From Nematostella vectensis (Eukaryota; Cnidaria; Anthozoa; Actiniaria; Edwardsiidae), in NCBI RefSeq assembly GCF_932526225.1, contig NC_064034.1, positions 3,336,001-3,396,000 on the forward strand: a stretch of DNA of 60,000 bases. Reading direction: 5' to 3'. The notes beneath the pieces are model-generated. The model worked only from the letters and a program-made list of their open reading frames with translations. It was not told where the DNA came from and did not search any database. A program made the translations under genes and the position numbers. How positions within the stretch are numbered: the stretch's first letter is position 1; the number at the start of each line of letters is the position of its first letter. Shown one piece after another: positions 23,287-35,507 of this stretch.

Positions 23287-26071
23287 TCAAGTGACCATCC
23301 ATATATAGACAGCACTCAGCACAATATAATAGTTGCAGCTTTTATTCTTGTATTTTGGCACAATATTTACAAAATACATTTTGCAACTTCCTTCTCTTTT
23401 TTCAAAGTTGGCCCACACGCTCACTTCCTTTTTTCTCTGATTTTTGGAATATCCCTCAGCCAATACCAACCTGTTAACAGTATAATATTATATTTCATAA
23501 GTGTGATCCCTAAAACCAGATATTTATTTATTAAAGCATATTTTAGGTTTTTTAAAGATTTTTAAAACAGAGTGCTTAAAATGCTAATTTTCAGTTGGTT
23601 GGTCCAATCCTTACGTAATAATTATATTTATATTATAATATGTTATAATTATTTTTATTATTATGTGCAAGTGTTTATATGTAGAATGTGTGATATGCAC
23701 AGCAATAAGTGGTGTACACCAGGTGTTTCACCAGTTTCTTTTCTTACCATTCCTCTCTCTCTTTCTCTTTCTTTTCCTGTAACTTTTGTCTATACTCTTC
23801 AGGTATCAGATAAGTGTTTCCATACTGTGATAATAAACCTATCGGCAAACTTGAAAATGAGAGAGATGTAAGCATGAAACATATAAAAACATGGTTTTGA
23901 ATTTTTATAGTGATTTATGCCATATTATAAGGATAGCAAGAGTCATATCGATTCACAACAGTAAATTGTCTGAGACACTGGTAGCCATAGCCTAGATAGA
24001 GAACGATGGTAAAGGGCTGCCAACCAAGAGGTAACAAACTAACAAACATACTGGGGCTTTTTTCATGAACTCACCTTATTGTAGCACATAAACCAGAAGC
24101 TACTACCATGCTTCTCCATCCACCAAACAGTTTAAAAATAGCGCCTGTGGATGCTAAAATGCCAAACAATTCATGAATAGCGCCTGTGGATGCTGAAATG
24201 CCAAACAATTCATGAATAGCGCCTGTGGATGCTGAAATGCCAAACAGTTTATAAATAGCACCTGAGGATGCTGAAATGCCAAATAGTTTATAAATAGCTC
24301 CTGTGGATGCTGAGACGCCAAACATGCAGCAAGTTAGCAAGATAACACACTCTACTAGGTGCTTGATTATCAACAGTATAAACATCTAGAAAAGAGAAAA
24401 ATAAAACACTATAAACAGAAAGTAAAATAATGTACCTCCTGCTGCCACATAATTCAGCGCATCCTCTTTATTGCGGTAGGATGTTGTAGCAGCCAGCATA
24501 AAACTACAGGGTAAAGAACAGGTTTAGTTAATCAGCAACAGATATCAATGATACCCTACGGCAACCAAAAATGTAAAAAAAAAACATGTGACATTTAATT
24601 CAAATGGAACAATTGTACAAGAAAATTGTGCACAATTTATCTATGAGATACACAGTACATATAAAGGACTTCTTTTACGAAGGAAGATTGATGATCTTAC
24701 TGTGAGGCTGTGAGGACAGATGTTTTCTGAACAAAAGGGTCTCACTGACTGTACTCCATCAAAATAATGTTCTCATGATCACAACATAAAAATAATCAGA
24801 CAGTAAGATGATTGAGTTGAGGAATGATACCTGTACAAACCAGAAAACCAACCCACTCTCCAGCCCCACCGGCATCCATAGCGCACAAACCCAAGTGTCT
24901 TGGCTGATTGAAATGATCGCTGAGCATGCATGGCAGACTTATATACTGTGAGCTTGTTTTGTCTAAGGAATGAATCAGCTCGAATTCTCACACCGTACTG
25001 GCCACCAAGGAGAAACCCAAAGATGGAGCCCACACATATGATGGTGGGGATGTCTTGCACTTCTTCTGCAAGCTGATTATTGTCACTGCAAGAGTAATCT
25101 GATTTAAATTCGGATATAGCCAACTATCTTTTAGGACTTTGGCATGGTGAACTTGGATTGGGAAAACAGAAAGAGAATTTAACTGTGAATGTTTAGCCCA
25201 AACACATTTGAATTGCTTGTTATTTTATACATGGACTAATATTTATGGTGTATTGCACTAGCATAACCACAACTAACCTAGTCAAGGGCCACTGGATGGG
25301 GTTTGGGCTGGTACCCTCCCCCCACCCCCCAGAATTGTAGCCGTGCCTTTAATCGTGGTGGGATATAAGATAGGGGCTTAGCTAGGCCTAGATACATAAC
25401 TCACGAAAAATGGTCTAAAAATCTTTCATGAGTTTCTCCCAAAAATGTCTAAAAATCCCGATTTCTTCCCTAAAAACAATAAAATTCTCGAATTTTCTTT
25501 TTTTTTTTATAAATATGCCATTCCTCCCTCAATTATTAGAAATATTTTTATGTTGTGTTTTTTATTTATTGTGTATGTATAAATGCACAATTTAGCTTAT
25601 TCGCATCGAAAGAAATAACTTTCTAGGATTTACACATGCTTTACACAGTGAAGCAAACAAGCCAACAAGGCATTCTGGGAATATGGCCAAAGCCGCTGAC
25701 CGGTACTTTTTGTATGACAGTAACTAAATAGCCAAGCAAGGTTATTGACAACGTTATTGACAATCGGTTTAGTTGAAATAATCACATTTCTACTGAAAAT
25801 CGGCAGTATTTGGTAGGAATTTTACCTAAAATTCCTAAAACTCTAAATATTTTTCTTAAAATCCTGAAATTTTCTAAAAATCTTTAGATTTTCTAAAAAT
25901 CCTGTTTGACTCTAAAAATCCTAAAAAAAATCTGGAATTATGTATCTAGGTCTAGGCGTAGCTGTGTCCCATGAAGCTTTCTTCATGACCCTTCCATATG
26001 GAAAGCCTTACTTACTCGAGTTGAACCAAAGCCTTGACCCGATCCCAGCCACTTTTCTCTGGCTGATCCAT
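23287..26071 (-). CDS. TIMMDC1: TIMMDC1 homologue (complex I assembly factor), 6 exons, 244 aa
   Basis: Exons 5' to 3': 26071-26016, 25085-24831, 24503-24436, 24144-24075, 23849-23748, 23470-23287, with consistent phases. TIMMDC1 is a multipass inner-mitochondrial-membrane protein of the TIM17/22/23-like fold that helps build the membrane arm of respiratory complex I. Matching blocks are SGWDRVK at the N terminus, a glycine-rich membrane segment (SIFGFLLGGQYG), FVRYGCRWGWR, SYRNKEDALNYVAAG, and a charged tail (EEYRQKLQEKKEKEREEW). The last exon reads into a poorly conserved, partly hydrophobic C terminus, so its end is less certain. Intron 3 ends in a minisatellite derived from its own acceptor. 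A second copy of exon 3 lies at 36600-36667. Confidence 0.88.
24127..24321. repeat. 39-bp minisatellite at the TIMMDC1 intron 3/exon 4 boundary
   Basis: Five 39-bp units are present. The one at the exon is the splice acceptor (CATCCACAG) plus the first bases of exon 4 (GCGCTATTTTTAAACTG). The upstream units repeat this with small changes. Each unit therefore carries acceptor-like AG sites. Confidence 0.9.
25380..25963. mobile_element. Candidate MITE in TIMMDC1 intron 1
   Basis: AGCTAGGCCTAGATACATAA at the left is mirrored by TTATGTATCTAGGTCTAGGC at the right, with a small gap in the pairing. The interior has many AAAATCCTAAAA motifs. No coding capacity was seen. Confidence 0.55.
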
Positions 26072-26872
26072 TGTGTTTTATCGGCGTCAATTTTGCTTTA
26101 GAGGTCTTCCGTAGAGTAAGGCTAACTTGTCTTTCTTGCATTAGAAAATAAGTAATAAAATATCTTGTCAAATCTCCGTATTTGTGAGCAGCCTAGCGTT
26201 CCTCTGCAAATAACAAAGCGGGCGTAGCTGTGTAGCTTTAGACTCTAAATTAGACTTTTTTTATTTGCAGACCCTCCGAAACATCAGCTGGGCAACACAC
26301 GAGGACATGGATTTATAAACTTGTGATGGTCGACTCGAGAGAGTCCGTCCGCCATCTTGGTCTTGTCAACCCATTCTTTACTTGGCATTGTGTCCACAGG
26401 GTACCCGATTGCAAGGATATTTTCCAAACATTATTTTTTTGTCTAATAGAAATTTGGACTAACAAATGAAAACTACGGGGGAAATTATGATGGAAAAATA
26501 TACAGGCCTAAAAACACTAGGGGATAGTGGTGGTCCTTAAGGTTCTAAAAAAAAAACAGCATTAAGCAACTAACTTACCCCAAGTACCAGGCCCTTTTAT
26601 CGTCCCCTTTAAATATTTTTCCTCTTCAACTTTTGACAAATTAAATCACAGGTAGCCCAGGCAATGGTTTCGAAGCTTGTTCGTAGCTTGGTATCGGATT
26701 TTATTCTTAGAGGTTAAACGAGTGGATTGATCTCGCGATTTTTTGTAAAACATTGCCAATAAAATTGCCTTACAACTTAGATCATGCCTTGTTGTTGTCA
26801 TATTTGTGTGTAATATACGATTTTAGGGGGTTTTCGTAACGGAATATATGACTTCTTTCCCCCTACTAAGGA
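26072..26872. other. TIMMDC1 upstream region, absent from the second duplication copy
   Basis: No gene recognised. In the downstream duplicate, the sequence matching 24751 joins directly to the sequence matching 26873, so this segment and TIMMDC1 exons 1-2 are missing there. Confidence 0.6.
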
Positions 26873-27095
26873 AAGAAACAAGGTTGGAGGCGCCATTTTC
26901 GGTAGCACTCAAATACCGTCGGAATTTGCCAGGAAAATACAACAAACGAAATATTTTTATCTCGCAGAATAAAGCCAGGGTACACTAACATTCGGTATGT
27001 GGCAAAACATCCGAGCTAAATCATCTTCCCTGGGCGCTAGCCATTTTTTTAAAACGAGTAAGCAGCGATTTGAATCCTTGACCGGCGCCGTTGGA

Positions 27096-27360
27096 CAATT
27101 AGGTACGCTCGGCTGAACACGGGAGCGAAGCAAACAACTTATAGCGCGAGGCTGTCACCGGCGCATTCGATACGGATTTCATAATTTTTCGTGGTCTAAA
27201 ATTCAGAACTATCAGTTTTCGAAGCAAGGTAAGTAATCTCTTATTTTTGTTTTATTTATATAACATATTACTATGCGCCGATGACAGCCTTGCAGACTTT
27301 CCACCTCGCAGGTTAATAATAGTTTGCTTCGCTCCGTGTTCAGCCGAGCGTACCTAATTG
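27096..27360. mobile_element. 265-bp inverted-repeat MITE (copy A)
   Basis: The ends CAATTAGGTACGCTCGGCTG and its mirror CAGCCGAGCGTACCTAATTG extend over about 42 bp (GAACACGG-GAGCGAAGCAAAC). Identical placement in copy B shows that it predates the duplication. Confidence 0.8.
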
Positions 27361-28162
27361 TATCTTTTGCTCTGAATCAACAACATTTTGTCTGCATGCG
27401 CCCTTTGCAATTCAGCATTCCAGCTACAAAAAGGTTGATTTGCCTGTTAAACTATTTTATTTTTAATAAAAGTGAATAACATTGGACATTTTTAATCTCT
27501 AAGACCTGGATTATGCAGGTACATCCTAGTTTATGTAAGTATACATTGCTAAATAAAATGCAACGTTGTTGGACATCTCCAGCTTATCAAACTCCTGATT
27601 AACTGCACTGTGCAGGACTCCTGCGGCCAATCTATGATCTGTTTCCTTCTCTGTTTGGCTGAGGTGGTCGCAGTTTGGGAATCAGTCCCCTCTGCAAAAA
27701 CTTTTGCTGGAATCATGCTAGCTTTCAATTTTAAGACTTGAAGCTCCAGGGCTAATTTGTATTTTTCGGCGTTCCAGATGCTGAGCTAATCATCGATCGA
27801 GTAGCACTCTCGAGTTGCTTGTAAAGAAAAGAACTTTAAACGACCGGGGGTAAGAAGAGGAGAATCAAGCGTGGCTTCAACCTCTCTCAAAAGAGAGCAG
27901 CGAGGTACTGGGTCGTATACATGAAATCAGGATCAGATTTAGGTTTGTTCAGGCAAGACAAGCGTCAAGAATGTGCCATGGTGTAGCAAGAGTGGAGGTA
28001 AGGAGAGCAAAAGCGTTGTCCTCAAAACAAGACGATGTCCTCCAAGCAAAGAGATTATGACTGAGGTCAGAGAACTCTTGCTCAAGATTACCTAATCAAT
28101 AATGATTAACCAAATATATATTCTACATAACTTATTTGCACTGTCCAGTGATTGACAGTAAC

Positions 28163-29728
28163 CTATTTATTGCTTTCTGTTGCTGGCTCGTAACTTGGGG
28201 GACGAGCAAACTCCATGCCTGAAGCTGATGGTGATGCAAAACCATACTGAGAGGAGGTGAACCCATACCCTCCAGCTATGTGTTGCTGTTGTGGTTCAGT
28301 TGCATATGTGAACCACCAGCTGTGCACATCTAAAGGGTAATCGGGAGCTTTGTCACGGTGGACATACTTGGCAGATATGTCTGCAGAAATAAGAAGCTTC
28401 CATCCTCTAGAAGCAAGCATTTGGAGAATGAAACAAAGCATGCTGCGTATGTGAAGTCCATCAACAATACTATAGCCACTCCAAGGATTGCCAAACAACT
28501 TGAACTGGTATGCCATACATGGAGTGTTGAGAGCTTTTTCATCACGAATACCCTTTATCCATCTTGCCTGGATAATGTCTCTACAGAGTCCAACAAATTC
28601 TTGTGGTGCATTGATCAATCGTATCTTGCACTCGTCATTGAAGCTCAAGCACACTACCGGCGCAATCTTGGGAAGAGACTGGTAGAAAGCCAAGACACTC
28701 TTATCATTTTGACGACGACACATATCTAGTGCTGCCCTGACATGCCATCCTTGTGATTGAAGCCCTTCAAGAATTTTACACATAACAAAGCGGCTCATGA
28801 CTGCTTCGTCACCACATGCCCACCAAGGAGTTCCTGAGAGCTTGAACTCCCAGGATGCATGGTACTGGCGTTCTTTCTGAATCCCCCCTCTTGTGCTCCA
28901 GTACTGTGATAAGATCTGCTTTACTGTCTCAATGATAGGCTGGGGGGCATTGATCAACCTAAGTCGATCATTCCTGTTTAGACTAATCACAAAATGGTTC
29001 GCAGTTTGTGCTGGTATTACATTGGGGTCATACTTGAAGAAGAGAGTGTCTGCTGTACTTTTAAGATTAGCATTGCAGTGCAATACCATCATGCGCTGAG
29101 CTAGGGCTATAAGGATATTATTAGTCAAAAGTCGGGCGTTCACTGATTCATCTCCAGTCCCTATCCAGGGGTTCCCACTTAGCTTGAATTCATGATATAT
29201 GCCCTTAGACCCATCAGCTTGGATACCACGTCTCCATGTTGACTGGATAACCCCTCTGATGACATTTATCATGTCAGGTGAGCCATTGATCACTTGTAAT
29301 TTATCATAGGAGCTAAATGCAATACACAATAGTGGGTACTGTATTGGTTGAACTTGTCTCCTGACAAAATAAAATGTTGATAGATCAAAGACTCGTCCCA
29401 GGTCACTAGTCAGAATCAAGTCCCAGCCCGCTGCATTGAGACGGAGAAGTATCTGGCCCACCATCTGCCTCACGCCTGCCGCCCCCTCACTTGTACCTCC
29501 AACAGCAAAAGGCATGCCATTAAGCTTAAAGGTCACTGAGTACCCACATTTGAGTTTCTCTGATTGTAGACCCCGGAACCAATGATCCTGGATCGCTTGA
29601 CGGATGATTTCCACCTCTTGTTGAGTGCCAAAGTTGACTCTTATTCTATCATAGTGAGTGAGATAAACAACCATGTACTCAAACCCAGGAGGTGGTGCCG
29701 GTAGTGGTATCGACTCTTCAGCACCCAT
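28163..29728 (-). CDS. Unknown four-module protein, 521 aa (copy A)
   Basis: An intronless frame runs from ATG 29728 to TAG 28163. I do not recognise a named family. The protein consists of four related modules of about 110 residues (about 16-130, 131-243, 244-358, 359-475). Each follows one plan: a hydrophobic strand, D-x-(I/L)-x-(L/V)-I-x-(A/S)-P, a helix ending in W-x-x-G-I-(Q/R), FKL-x-G-x-PW, G-x-E, R-x-(L/M), a leucine-rich helix, and GW-x-(L/V)-x-x-(S/A). A Tyr/Gly/Ser-rich tail follows. MGAEES fits an N-myristoylation signal (Gly2, Ser6). The AATAAA poly(A) hexamer overlaps the last codons just before the stop. Copy B differs by about three residues. Confidence 0.85.
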   Translation of the reverse strand: MGAEESIPLPAPPPGFEYMVVYLTHYDRIRVNFGTQQEVEIIRQAIQDHWFRGLQSEKLKCGYSVTFKLNGMPFAVGGTSEGAAGVRQMVGQILLRLNAAGWDLILTSDLGRVFDLSTFYFVRRQVQPIQYPLLCIAFSSYDKLQVINGSPDMINVIRGVIQSTWRRGIQADGSKGIYHEFKLSGNPWIGTGDESVNARLLTNNILIALAQRMMVLHCNANLKSTADTLFFKYDPNVIPAQTANHFVISLNRNDRLRLINAPQPIIETVKQILSQYWSTRGGIQKERQYHASWEFKLSGTPWWACGDEAVMSRFVMCKILEGLQSQGWHVRAALDMCRRQNDKSVLAFYQSLPKIAPVVCLSFNDECKIRLINAPQEFVGLCRDIIQARWIKGIRDEKALNTPCMAYQFKLFGNPWSGYSIVDGLHIRSMLCFILQMLASRGWKLLISADISAKYVHRDKAPDYPLDVHSWWFTYATEPQQQHIAGGYGFTSSQYGFASPSASGMEFARPPSYEPATESNK

Positions 29729-30470
29729 TGCTGCAAGTCAATTAAAGCGGAATACACTTGTGATTACTATCGCACTTTGCACCTTGATTTCTATAGAACA
29801 GCGCAATACAATGGAAATGCAAATAAGTTTGAATGTGGCGTTGTATTCTACAGTTTAGCTAATAAATGAATCATAGGCACTAAAAATACCATTGCTTTAT
29901 TTACTACTGACTAATAATGGTCGATGGCAATATTGAATTAATCTATGCGAGGAGGAGCAAACGAAAAAAATAACATTTAGTCAACATTGAGCCAGGCAAA
30001 GAACAATATTCAAAAGCAAACAGCAGTCTCTACACAAACATTCTACATTGCTTATATTCTAAGCTATCCAAAATAAAGATGCCTAAAAACAGTCCATAGA
30101 CCATGGTCGACCACAAACATTACGATATTTCAAAGCGACATAAAAGCCACAAAGATAATCTAGGAAGGGGTTCAAAAATATTGATTGCCATGTTTGATTC
30201 TACAAACTATATACTTACCAAACTATAAAATGACTGCTGCTAGAATAGAACACTATGATCAAAGTCCTTGATTGAACAAATAACGCCGAAGTCGTCGGCT
30301 ATTTTTATCTCCTAGGGTGTTTACAACTTGGAAAAACCCGGATGCGGAGTGCGTGGAAAAATTATTCATTTCTCAAGAAAGGGGGGGTAGGGTGGGGAGG
30401 CACAGTGACTCATTGAAGGAAGCGTGCCGAAAATAAATGAAATTTCGAGGGGGAGTCGTTCATAGTCGAG
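29729..30470. other. Upstream region of the 521-aa gene (copy A), nothing else recognised
   Basis: This is likely 5'-UTR and promoter, with no supported motif. Copy B carries an extra AATACAATAGAAATGCAA-type direct repeat of about 20 bp (near 39876-39897). Confidence 0.5.
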
Positions 30471-32883
30471 TCGCTTAGCGCACAAAAGAAGCTCAATCTA
30501 TACAGAGTGGACAAAAGCACCAAAATTGGTATGAATATAGCCTAGATGATGGTAATCAATATTGAGACCGGTGCCCACCGGTACCATTTGCGGACCCAAG
30601 AGCAATCATTTTTTTTTAGAAATCTTGTGTTGCGGATACCCTGTGGTAAGATTTTCATACCTTTTCAAGACACAAAAAAAAGATCAAAATGTACATATTT
30701 GAAAACGATTTCTATCATTTCAGCTGTATTCTATCGAATTTCGAGCCAAGCAACATATAAATAGCTATAAAAAGCTACATTTGAAGAAGAAGGAAAACCT
30801 ACTGGAACCACGCGGCTTTATTTACATCGCTTTTGCTAACATGCAAATATGACTGATTTTTATTCATTAAATAAGCACAAATGTGGTGCACATGAATTTT
30901 CCCAGAAATTTTCTTTCAATAAGTTCTCTAAGTATTATATTAAGGGCTATAGAGTTTTAATTTAACCAGCGCAGCTGAAATTGATAGGCCCGTCAGCAGG
31001 AAAAAATATGCTACCGATGAGGGAGATTTTTCATAGCCTATTGTGCGTTGATAAATTATACCATGACAAAAAGGTTCATTTGTTTATCTTTTCGTTACGG
31101 CCCTATGTAATTTTAAAATCAAAGTATCACAATTGTTTCCGAGGCGAGAGCCTCGCTCTACCCGATGCTAGTTATGGGTCAAAGCGGAGGAGCCGGCAGA
31201 CGCCCTTGACTTCCAACCACTCGGTCGTATGAAGCCGAAAACCCTAGCTAATAGCGTTCCATGATTTATATTTTCATTTTGTAAAACAAAAGGATATCGA
31301 ACTAATATATATCGGCAGCGGTGGCTGGCGTCTACATATATGGCGCTCATAAAACCTTCTGATCGTTAGAATAATAGAATAATTCTGGCTTACGTCAGGT
31401 TTTGGGCTAAACGTGTCCTATCTTAAGGTTGACGCTAGTATCGTCAACACTAGAGTTTTTGAACACTTGTTTATAGCACCGTCGTTTCTTTGGCACCTCG
31501 AAGAAAACGTCCCTAAGAAAGGAAAAATCCTCTGTTTGGAAAAAGAAATCCCCGCGGACCCTGGACACATGCTAGCGTACGCGCATCATTCTGAAAATTA
31601 TCTTTCAGTTTGTTTCAGAATAACTCCCTTTTTTACAATAACGGCCCGCCGATCACTGATCCGCACCTTAGGAAAAGCCTCGAAAACTCTGTCCTTTAGT
31701 AGAAAACGGTTAAAGGATTTATCATTCCCAAAATCTCACAAGCGTGTCTCATGTACATGGTGGAGCTCGGACATCAGAAAAAGGAACGTACCAGAATATA
31801 TAAGCCTCCACTTATATATTCTGTTAATATATTCTATAAGCCTGACAAAAGCTCTATACTTTTTTATCATCCTCTCTCGCTTCCTGGAGACCTTTCCTTT
31901 TCTTATGCTCCACGGCCCTTTCCATCCCTGAGGTCATCGTTAAGACATCTTTAGGATAATAAAATAGTCCTCTATTGGTGCGTTCATCAGTATGATGCAC
32001 AGGTAGGGAGCAATAAGCACTGTTTTTTTCGTAGTGCCTCTGCTAGTCAGCTTTTTTTCAAAGTGCTTTCCAGCATTAATACCGCAAATTTGTGACAATT
32101 CCTGTGCCATTTTGCACTATTTGCGCGACAAAGAGGTCCTACAAAGATGTTTCTTTTGCAGAACATCCAAATAATCTAATATTCTCAAGAAAAAAATCAC
32201 AACCTAATAACTTTGATTAAGGAGGCATATCTAAAGCATTTTATTGGTCTTTGGTGTCTAGTTGACAGACACTTACAAAGCCCTCTTATTAAATCCATCT
32301 CTACCTCTTTTTATTTAGCCAACTTCAAAATACCCGATAATTGCGATTAATCGCAGATTTAAAAGAAATACATTTAAAATCAAGACAAAATTTCATATTT
32401 AGTAGGTTATAGACATTGTAAGTCCTTGATACATCAAGAATGAGCTTTTTTTACCTAAAATAAGCGATTTTATGAGGTACTTACAGCGTATACTGTGCCA
32501 ATATAGCCAATATAGGCCGCCATCTTGGATAACCGTGAGGGGGATTGGGTCTAGCTTTGAAACGTTTTCTCTTAACTAAGTCATTTTAATGCAGCCGACA
32601 ACAGTTTTATTTTGAAATATTAACAAATACTGTTATAATTCCCCTACCAAAAAAAAAACAATCAGATATTTCGCCTTAGTTTTGGAAATACAAGATCTTT
32701 TAAATTTCACCACAGGGAGCCCGTGATGGACGCTTTTTTCTCATTTTTATTCCGTTATTACACAAAATCCTCAAGTGGTACCGGTGGGCACCGGTCTCAA
32801 TATTAATTAGCATCCTCTTGGCTATCTTTATGCCAAGTTTGGTGCTTTTGTCCGCTATGTATAGATTGAAACACTAAGCGACC
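30471..32883. mobile_element. 2.4-kb element with about 110-bp imperfect inverted repeats (copy A)
   Basis: The left arm, TCGCTTAGCG...CTCAATCTATACAGAGTGG...AATATTGAGACCGGTGCCCA, is mirrored at the right (TGGGCACCGGTCTCAATATT...TATAGATTGAAACACTAAGCGA). The interior has open frames at 30981-31232 and 31413-31931 (plus) without recognisable domains. The same element in copy B is at 40544-42952. It is probably a non-autonomous DNA transposon; the superfamily was not determined. Confidence 0.65.
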
Positions 32884-34535
32884 GGACTATCAAAAGATAG
32901 GAGGCTTTTATTAGTGGCGTTCTTTAACTATAAAACTATAAAAATAACTATAACTATAAAAATATAACAAACGAAAGTGCAGATTTGTTCTAGTCTCAGT
33001 CAGTTTCTTGACATTACTTTATTACACTTAATTTTTGCGTCATTATAATTTCGCGAAAATAAAGTGACGCGAGAATTAGGATGCGCGAAAATTAAGTGGG
33101 TACACAATTGGCCGTTCAATAAGCTTTATAGAAACACCTTGTCTATTTAGTCATAGTAATGTACATAACAGAGTACGGTAAGGGGTCGAGTTGGACTTGT
33201 ATTCGATTTTTATAAAACTGAATTTAGCCCACGCATCTTTTTGTTACAGATTGTTTTTGTTTTGATGATTACATCACATTTTAATTCCACTTGTTTAGCT
33301 TGATTTTATTATCCAAAAATCGCGAAAATATGGTGATCTGTTTTTTACGAAAATAGGAAAATCGCGAAAATAAAGTGTCGCGAAATATGGCCATCTCAAA
33401 ATTTTGACGTCGCGAAAATAACAATATAATTATAAAGTAATATGTAATAAGGTAATAAGCAAGTCTTAACCAGTATGTAGAAGCCAAAGATTTATTAAAT
33501 TTGATTTATATTACCGAAATTTCTATGTCGCTTGAGAGAGGAGCGTACATTACAAACCTGTGAGCTTGGGGGGGGGGGGGGGCTCTTTTACGATGTTTGA
33601 GGTGCTTATTTTCGCTGCATAAAAAAAATTGTTATGTTCTGTAAACATGATCTTGGGTGTTTCCGTGGGAACGGAGGGGAGGAACGCTCCATAGAAGTAG
33701 ACATAGGTGGTCTTTTAGGGTATGAAATTTTGTAGTAAACCACAAGTCAACCTATTACATCATATTTCTGGTTGTTTTGTCGGTGACTAACTAGTGCTAT
33801 TTCTATTTCTTGGGGTTTGAAATTGCTCCCGTCACACCCAATGTGCTATCTCTTATGGGGTGTTTTGTTTATTCAGTGGCTTAGAATTCTTGAGATAATA
33901 AAAAATTAACCAAATGATTTCCATCATGTATATTTTATCATTTTATTTAATGACAATACAAGCGATAAACAACTACAGTACTAATATAGCAATATTTACA
34001 CTTAGGCAATTACAATCACATATGGAGTATAGACTAGATCAAGTAAAAAAAGGACTTCCTATGTGCTATTTTAAAAGTTGCAAAAGAAGTTAGCTTGCTC
34101 ATTGCTCATAGGGAAAAAGGAACCAATCATTGCAAATAAACTACGGAATGTTTTATAAGAAAACGTAAAAGTGCAAAAAACTGGGTGAATTTGGTTGTAC
34201 TGGGCTTTCTAAAAAAATAAAAACTAGAGATCAAATCAAATAAAAAAAAAAACAGTAATGAAAACAGTTAAGTGGCCCAACCCATACTACGAACTGCGAA
34301 AGCAGGTAAATTCTCAACACGTTTTGCATCCTAAATCTTGGGTTCTAGTGCGGGTTGTTTGCAAGCTGAGAACGTGGTTGTAATTATAGGACTGCATTGA
34401 TGCATTCCAAACATACATTTTTTACTACAAATAAAGATGGTTCTACCCTGAGATACAGGGACCTTCATATTCAATTCTAATATACAATCATTCAAGGAGA
34501 AATATTTATATACTTTACATCGCCACAGGCGGGCT
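32884..34535. repeat. Non-coding tract with dispersed CGCGAAAATAAAGTG repeats (copy A)
   Basis: TCGCGAAAATAAAGTG-type motifs in both orientations lie at about 33018-33110 and 33315-33424 and look like a decayed MITE. A G run of about 14 lies near 33560. The G6PD 3'-UTR begins before 34536. No other gene is seen. Confidence 0.5.
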
Positions 34536-35146
34536 TCACATAGAGGAGGACACAGTCCTAGTTCTCTCCCACTTGTAGCTATCACTGTAGATGAACCCAT
34601 GCGTTTTGACTAGTTCATCCGCCTCTGCAGGTCCGCGACTGCAATGCAAAACAGTATAATATCTATTTGTAACCCTTAAAAATGAATAATAAATACTAGC
34701 AGGGAAGGGACAATAAAGAAGGGGGCGTTATTGACTGCCCATGGGTTTCTATATTTCTAATAACCTTATGAAAGTTGCTGAAATTATTTTTAAATCGTAG
34801 AAGCGAAAATATTTACCTTTCTTCAACTGGCAACAATAGCTTTTAAGTAGCATTGCAGTTTATAAGAAAGACATGCACATATACTTTTGTTATACCTTCC
34901 AAACTCATAGAGCTTTGGTTTTATTTTCTCTCTCTCAATCTGATGAAGAAGTGAAGTAAATATTCGCCAAGCTTCAGCTAGCTCATCACTGAAAAAAGTA
35001 AGAACTATAAATATTTACACTTAAAAAATCCCTGGTAACTTCAATTTGTCAATAGGGTGAGGTAGATACCTTCGCACAAAGTTTCCCTGACTGCCAGTCA
35101 TGACGTCAAGAATAAGGCGCTCATATGCATCTGGCATATTCACATC
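34536..35146 (-). pseudogene. G6PD 3'-end fragment: last three exons only (copy A)
   Basis: Exons 35146-35070, 34988-34896 and 34638-34536 match the last three exons of G6PD at 44.6-45.2 kb, including [11 protein letters not shown] and EAWRIF. The upstream G6PD exons are cut off by the tandem junction at 35997. The preserved copy B has the family-typical [10 protein letters not shown] and [10 protein letters not shown], while here the Lys and the Pro have become Asn and Ser. This fits relaxed constraint in a truncated duplicate. Confidence 0.88.
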
Positions 35147-35507
35147 CTGTTGGAATAAAAGAGGGTTCCTTTGCTAAGCACAGGTGAATGTACCTTTATC
35201 TGCATGTTGGCATTAAAACAAAGCCAGCAAAAAGCAAGAGGTAAAGAACCAAGTATTCACAAGCCTTAAAGAAAGGCTGAACTGTAGAATAACTTGTTTT
35301 TTCCCACTTATTGATGCTTTAAGGTAGACAGTTACCTAAAAAAAGCCCGTCCAAGGTTTTTCATTTTTTTACAAAACACGCGCGAAGTTGTTGTTTTGCC
35401 ATTGCAAACTGTCTCGCGTTTTGCTCGGTCAAAGCCGGGCTTATGACGTCACAACCTTGGTACAGCTTCTCAAAATTGTTTTAAAACGATAGCAACTTCG
35501 TTTTAAA

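Noticed and set aside
28358-28729. 123-codon plus frame antisense to the 521-aa gene
   Set aside because: Antisense shadow of a clear coding frame.
30981-31931. Plus-strand frames of 83 and 172 codons, repeated in the duplicate copy
   Set aside because: No domain or coding-like composition; they lie inside an inverted-repeat element. Conservation between copies is due to the recent duplication.
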